Below, piece by piece: positions 5,709-7,590 of a stretch of DNA of 7,590 bases. The notes under the pieces are model-generated. The model made no database searches and was not told the origin of the DNA. It worked only from the letters and a program-made list of their open reading frames with translations. The DNA comes from Desulfonatronospira sp. (GTDB taxonomy: Bacteria > Desulfobacterota > Desulfovibrionia > Desulfovibrionales > Desulfonatronovibrionaceae): assembly GCA_003563255.1 (NCBI GenBank), contig PWSL01000439.1, positions 1 through 7,590 on the forward strand, read 5' to 3'. The first letter of the stretch is position 1. Every line of letters starts with the position of its first letter. The position numbers were made by a program, and so were the translations under genes.

Positions 5709-5732
5709 AACCAGGAACGAAGAACCAGGAAC
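5709..5732 (+). repeat. Direct repeat AACCAGGAAC, period 14
   Basis: AACCAGGAAC occurs at 5709-5718 and 5723-5732. It directly follows the 26-bp palindrome and may be part of the same dispersed repeat. Confidence 0.55.
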
Positions 5733-5743
5733 CGATTTTTACG

Positions 5744-5757
5744 ACCAACATGTTGGT
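5744..5757. promoter_or_regulatory. 14-bp perfect palindrome, possible activator site for the diguanylate cyclase
   Basis: ACCAACATGTTGGT is fully symmetric. It ends about 160 bases before the predicted sigma-54 transcript start near 5920, within the usual range of an upstream activator site. Between it and the promoter (5758-5893) I see no gene and only a short AACGCGTT palindrome at 5779-5786. Confidence 0.4.
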
Positions 5758-5893
5758 TTGAAATTTTCACTAAGCACTAACGCGTTGATGGGTTAACTGC
5801 CTCTGGTTCTTTCTTATGGTTAGGGTATCCAAGTGAGAGGTGAATCAGATAGGTAGGCGACCTTGTTTTGAGATTTTTCGTAAAACAGCTTAG

Positions 5894-5909
5894 TGGCCCT
5901 GAATTTGCA
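5894..5909 (+). promoter_or_regulatory. Sigma-54 (-24/-12) promoter of the diguanylate cyclase gene
   Basis: TGGCCCTGAATTTGCA matches TGGCAC-N5-TTGCW except for one base in the -24 box, with exact GG-N10-GC spacing (GG 5895-5896, GC 5907-5908). Transcription would begin near 5920, 25 bases before the ATG at 5945. That makes the earlier in-frame ATG at 5909 untranscribed from this promoter. Confidence 0.78.
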
Positions 5910-5933
5910 TGTTTTTACTGAAAATGTCAAAAA

Positions 5934-5938
5934 AGGAG
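5934..5938 (+). promoter_or_regulatory. Ribosome binding site deciding the diguanylate cyclase start
   Basis: AGGAG lies six bases before ATG at 5945. The in-frame ATG at 5909 has no such site and overlaps the -12 element of the promoter; ATG at 5924 also lacks one. Confidence 0.8.
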
Positions 5939-5944
5939 CCTGAC

Positions 5945-7402
5945 ATGCACGGAAGCCAAGCCGTTTTTCATCTGGTGGGTATCTCCAGGGAGTTGAGACT
6001 GGAAATTGAGGATAACCTTCCAGGAGAGACTGTTGTTGAAGAGGTTAACGGCTCAGGACCACTATTCTCAAAAGCCGGTAAATCTGGTATCAATATACTA
6101 TTTCTGAGTCCAGGCAGGTGGGAGAATATGGATCAGGAAATCCGGGATGAGCTGGAGAGATACAATCAGCACCTGGTGCTTGTACTTGATGATGACAGTC
6201 CGCAGTTGAAGCATCATTACAATGTTTCGGCATCGTTTCTGGGGTATCTTCGTCGACCGGTTACACGCAATGCCCTGAAGAGTATCCGGGACAAGGCCAG
6301 GGAAGTGCAGGAACTATATGATGATCTGCATCTCATGGCCAGGGAGATCGTCCTGGAGCGCGAACTGTTGACTCGCAAAAACGCTCAGCTGGAATTTTTA
6401 AACCGTATATTGACCAAGACATCCCAGACACTGGACCTGGCAGAAATTCTGCAGGCAACCGCCGGCGAGTTCGAGACCCTGCTGGGCACCACAGGTTTGG
6501 CTGCCGTTTTCTGGAATCACAGCGAGAACGGTATGCTGGCTGAAATATATCTGCCTGAAATTCAGTCCAAAAAGATCAGACAGGACTGGATTACACACCT
6601 AATAGAAGTTGCAAAGCGGTTTGAAGGGCAGGCCCCAAAAAATTATAATTACATCCCCATGAACAGCGGTAAAAACGGTCTTCACCAACGTCCAACGCCC
6701 ACCCGGCAAATTTTGCTGCCTCTGCAGAACAGGCAGAGTACCTTTGGAGCCCTTGTTTTGGTCTCTGAAGAGGTTTTAAGGCTGGGCAGAGATCAGACAA
6801 CCATTATAAACAGTGCGGCCAGGCACCTGGCCTTAAGCATACGAAACTCTCTTAAATATAAAGCAGTCAAGTTTGAGGCCGACTTCGACGGCTTAACCTG
6901 CATCAACAATCGTCAAAATTTTGACAAAAAAATCAGGAAAGAGCTCAAAAGACACCAGAGGCAGGGGGCTTCCCTGAGCCTGATCATGCTGGACCTGGAT
7001 CATTTCAAGGCCTTAAACGATATGTACGGGCACTTGACCGGAGATATGGTGCTGAAAAAAATCGGAGAGATTCTGGTAAACACCGTGCGAGAGACAGACT
7101 TTCCAGCCCGGTATGGAGGTGAAGAGTTTGTAATTCTTTTGCCGGAGACCAATGAAGAGCAGGCCTGGCTTCTGGGACAGAGAATCCGTCAGAAAATCGG
7201 TCAGACAGTTTTTCAATTCAAAGATAAAAAATTCAGCATAACCGCCAGCCTTGGAGTAGCCTCCATAAAGCCGGGACCGCTCACACCCAAAGAAGCCCTG
7301 GTGGAACAGGCAGATCAGGCCCTGTATCTTTCCAAGTTCAACGGGCGAAACATGGTCTGTACTTCTGCAGAAGTCTGCATGGAGCAGATGGTATCCCACT
7401 AA
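5945..7402 (+). CDS. Diguanylate cyclase with receiver-like, GAF-like and GGDEF domains
   Basis: Makes cyclic di-GMP from two GTP. 485 residues from the start chosen by its ribosome binding site. Residues about 5-118 look like a receiver fold lacking the phosphate-accepting Asp: the strand expected to end in it reads ILFLSPG (51-57), and the late KP motif is RRP at 103-105. A helical, probably coiled-coil linker follows (about 119-155), then a GAF-like domain (about 163-303; RQILLPL, FGALVLVSEE). The GGDEF domain (about 304-475) has DGLT at 315-318, metal-binding DLDHFKALN from 350, the active-site GGEEF at 391-395 and an inhibitory-site RETD at 382-385, correctly five residues before it. No membrane segment is seen, so it is cytoplasmic. 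It has its own sigma-54 promoter and lies divergent to flagellin, which suggests a link with motility. Enzyme activity is very likely; the input signal is unknown. Confidence 0.95.
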   Translation: MHGSQAVFHLVGISRELRLEIEDNLPGETVVEEVNGSGPLFSKAGKSGINILFLSPGRWENMDQEIRDELERYNQHLVLVLDDDSPQLKHHYNVSASFLGYLRRPVTRNALKSIRDKAREVQELYDDLHLMAREIVLERELLTRKNAQLEFLNRILTKTSQTLDLAEILQATAGEFETLLGTTGLAAVFWNHSENGMLAEIYLPEIQSKKIRQDWITHLIEVAKRFEGQAPKNYNYIPMNSGKNGLHQRPTPTRQILLPLQNRQSTFGALVLVSEEVLRLGRDQTTIINSAARHLALSIRNSLKYKAVKFEADFDGLTCINNRQNFDKKIRKELKRHQRQGASLSLIMLDLDHFKALNDMYGHLTGDMVLKKIGEILVNTVRETDFPARYGGEEFVILLPETNEEQAWLLGQRIRQKIGQTVFQFKDKKFSITASLGVASIKPGPLTPKEALVEQADQALYLSKFNGRNMVCTSAEVCMEQMVSH

Positions 7403-7403
7403 C

Positions 7404-7451
7404 ACTACAGCGAAACTTATAAAATTTTATGCCTCAATTGGGGACAGGCAC
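7404..7451 (+). repeat. Left outer motif and lone left REP arm
   Basis: ACTACAGCGAAAC (7404-7416) matches the outer motif of the repeat family with one change (consensus ACTACAGCGACAC). Then GGGGACAGGCAC (7440-7451) repeats the left arm, at a spacing like that of copy B (33 against 37 bases). No right arm follows before the next element starts at 7500, so this looks like a truncated or interrupted copy. A 12-bp palindrome ATAAAATTTTAT (7419-7430) lies between; it has no terminator character. Confidence 0.7.
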
Positions 7452-7499
7452 CCCCGCACTTATTTTTATTGTATCTGTTTAGCGCTTTTAAGGAAAGCA

Positions 7500-7590
7500 G
7501 GGGACAGGCACTCCGGGACCCACTTGAGCATCATTTTGTGCTTAAAATATCTCATTTTTTGGGTCAAGTGGGTCCCGGAAGAGCCAGTCC
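7500..7590 (+). repeat. REP-like hairpin D with the same ends but a different inner stem
   Basis: The left end GGGGACAGGCAC (7500-7511) and right end GAGCCAGTCC (7581-7590, cut by the window edge) match copies A and B. The inner stem is unrelated: TCCGGGACCCACTTGA (7512-7527) pairs perfectly with 7564-7579 over 16 bp, against 8 bp (TTTTGCCG) in A and B. One unpaired A (7580) separates inner and outer stems on the right. The AT-rich loop is 36 bases. Confidence 0.85.

Noticed and set aside
5909..5944. Upstream ATG of the diguanylate cyclase
   Set aside because: It overlaps the -12 box of the sigma-54 promoter and lacks a ribosome binding site.
7419..7430. Terminator after the diguanylate cyclase
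   Set aside because: The palindrome ATAAAATTTTAT is AT-only, with no stable stem and no following T-run.

Overview
The window looks like a chromosomal segment of a motile Desulfobacterota-type bacterium, probably Desulfovibrionales-like. That placement is inferred from the flavour of the flagellin, the AlgC-type phosphomannomutase and the sigma-54 promoters, and was not tested by any search. Coding DNA is roughly 55 % G+C, and almost all the non-coding space is taken up by palindromic repeats.

Region 1 (1-300) is a repeat cluster. It holds duplicated arms of a REP-like hairpin whose ends read GGGGACAGGCAC and GAGCCAGTCCCC, followed by an outer motif (AGTGTCGCTGTAGT). Region 2 (301-3897) is a tightly packed plus-strand gene run: an AlgC-type phosphohexomutase; two small, probably membrane-anchored proteins (one like the beta-barrel part of an HlyD-type adaptor, one like a degenerate TPM domain); ribonuclease HI (rnhA); and ribonuclease III (rnc). 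The first four genes nearly touch or overlap. A 97-base gap with a degenerate heptamer repeat precedes rnc, which starts at TTG. Region 3 (3898-5264) is a convergent flagellin gene on the minus strand, separated from rnc by a GC-rich hairpin.

Region 4 (5265-5944) is about 680 bases without a gene, between the flagellin and a divergently transcribed diguanylate cyclase. Each gene has a good -24/-12 (sigma-54) promoter match, 20-35 bases before its start codon, with correct GG-N10-GC spacing. Between the promoters lie a 9-bp inverted repeat, a second REP-like hairpin flanked by a 13-bp inverted repeat, and a series of four unrelated palindromes. Region 5 (5945-7402) is a diguanylate cyclase with a receiver-like N-terminus, a GAF-like middle and a GGEEF domain with an RxxD inhibitory site. 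Region 6 (7403-7590) returns to the repeats: a left outer motif, a lone left arm, and a third hairpin with the same ends but an entirely different inner stem, running off the window.

Flagellin and diguanylate cyclase probably belong to one motility programme, since both carry sigma-54 promoters and c-di-GMP commonly controls flagella. The phosphomutase/RNase run looks like housekeeping. The most novel-looking element is the repeat family: conserved asymmetric ends carrying two A-A mismatches, interchangeable inner stems, and a further outer motif. This suggests a non-autonomous element moved by a REP-type (Y1/RAYT) transposase that is not in the window.
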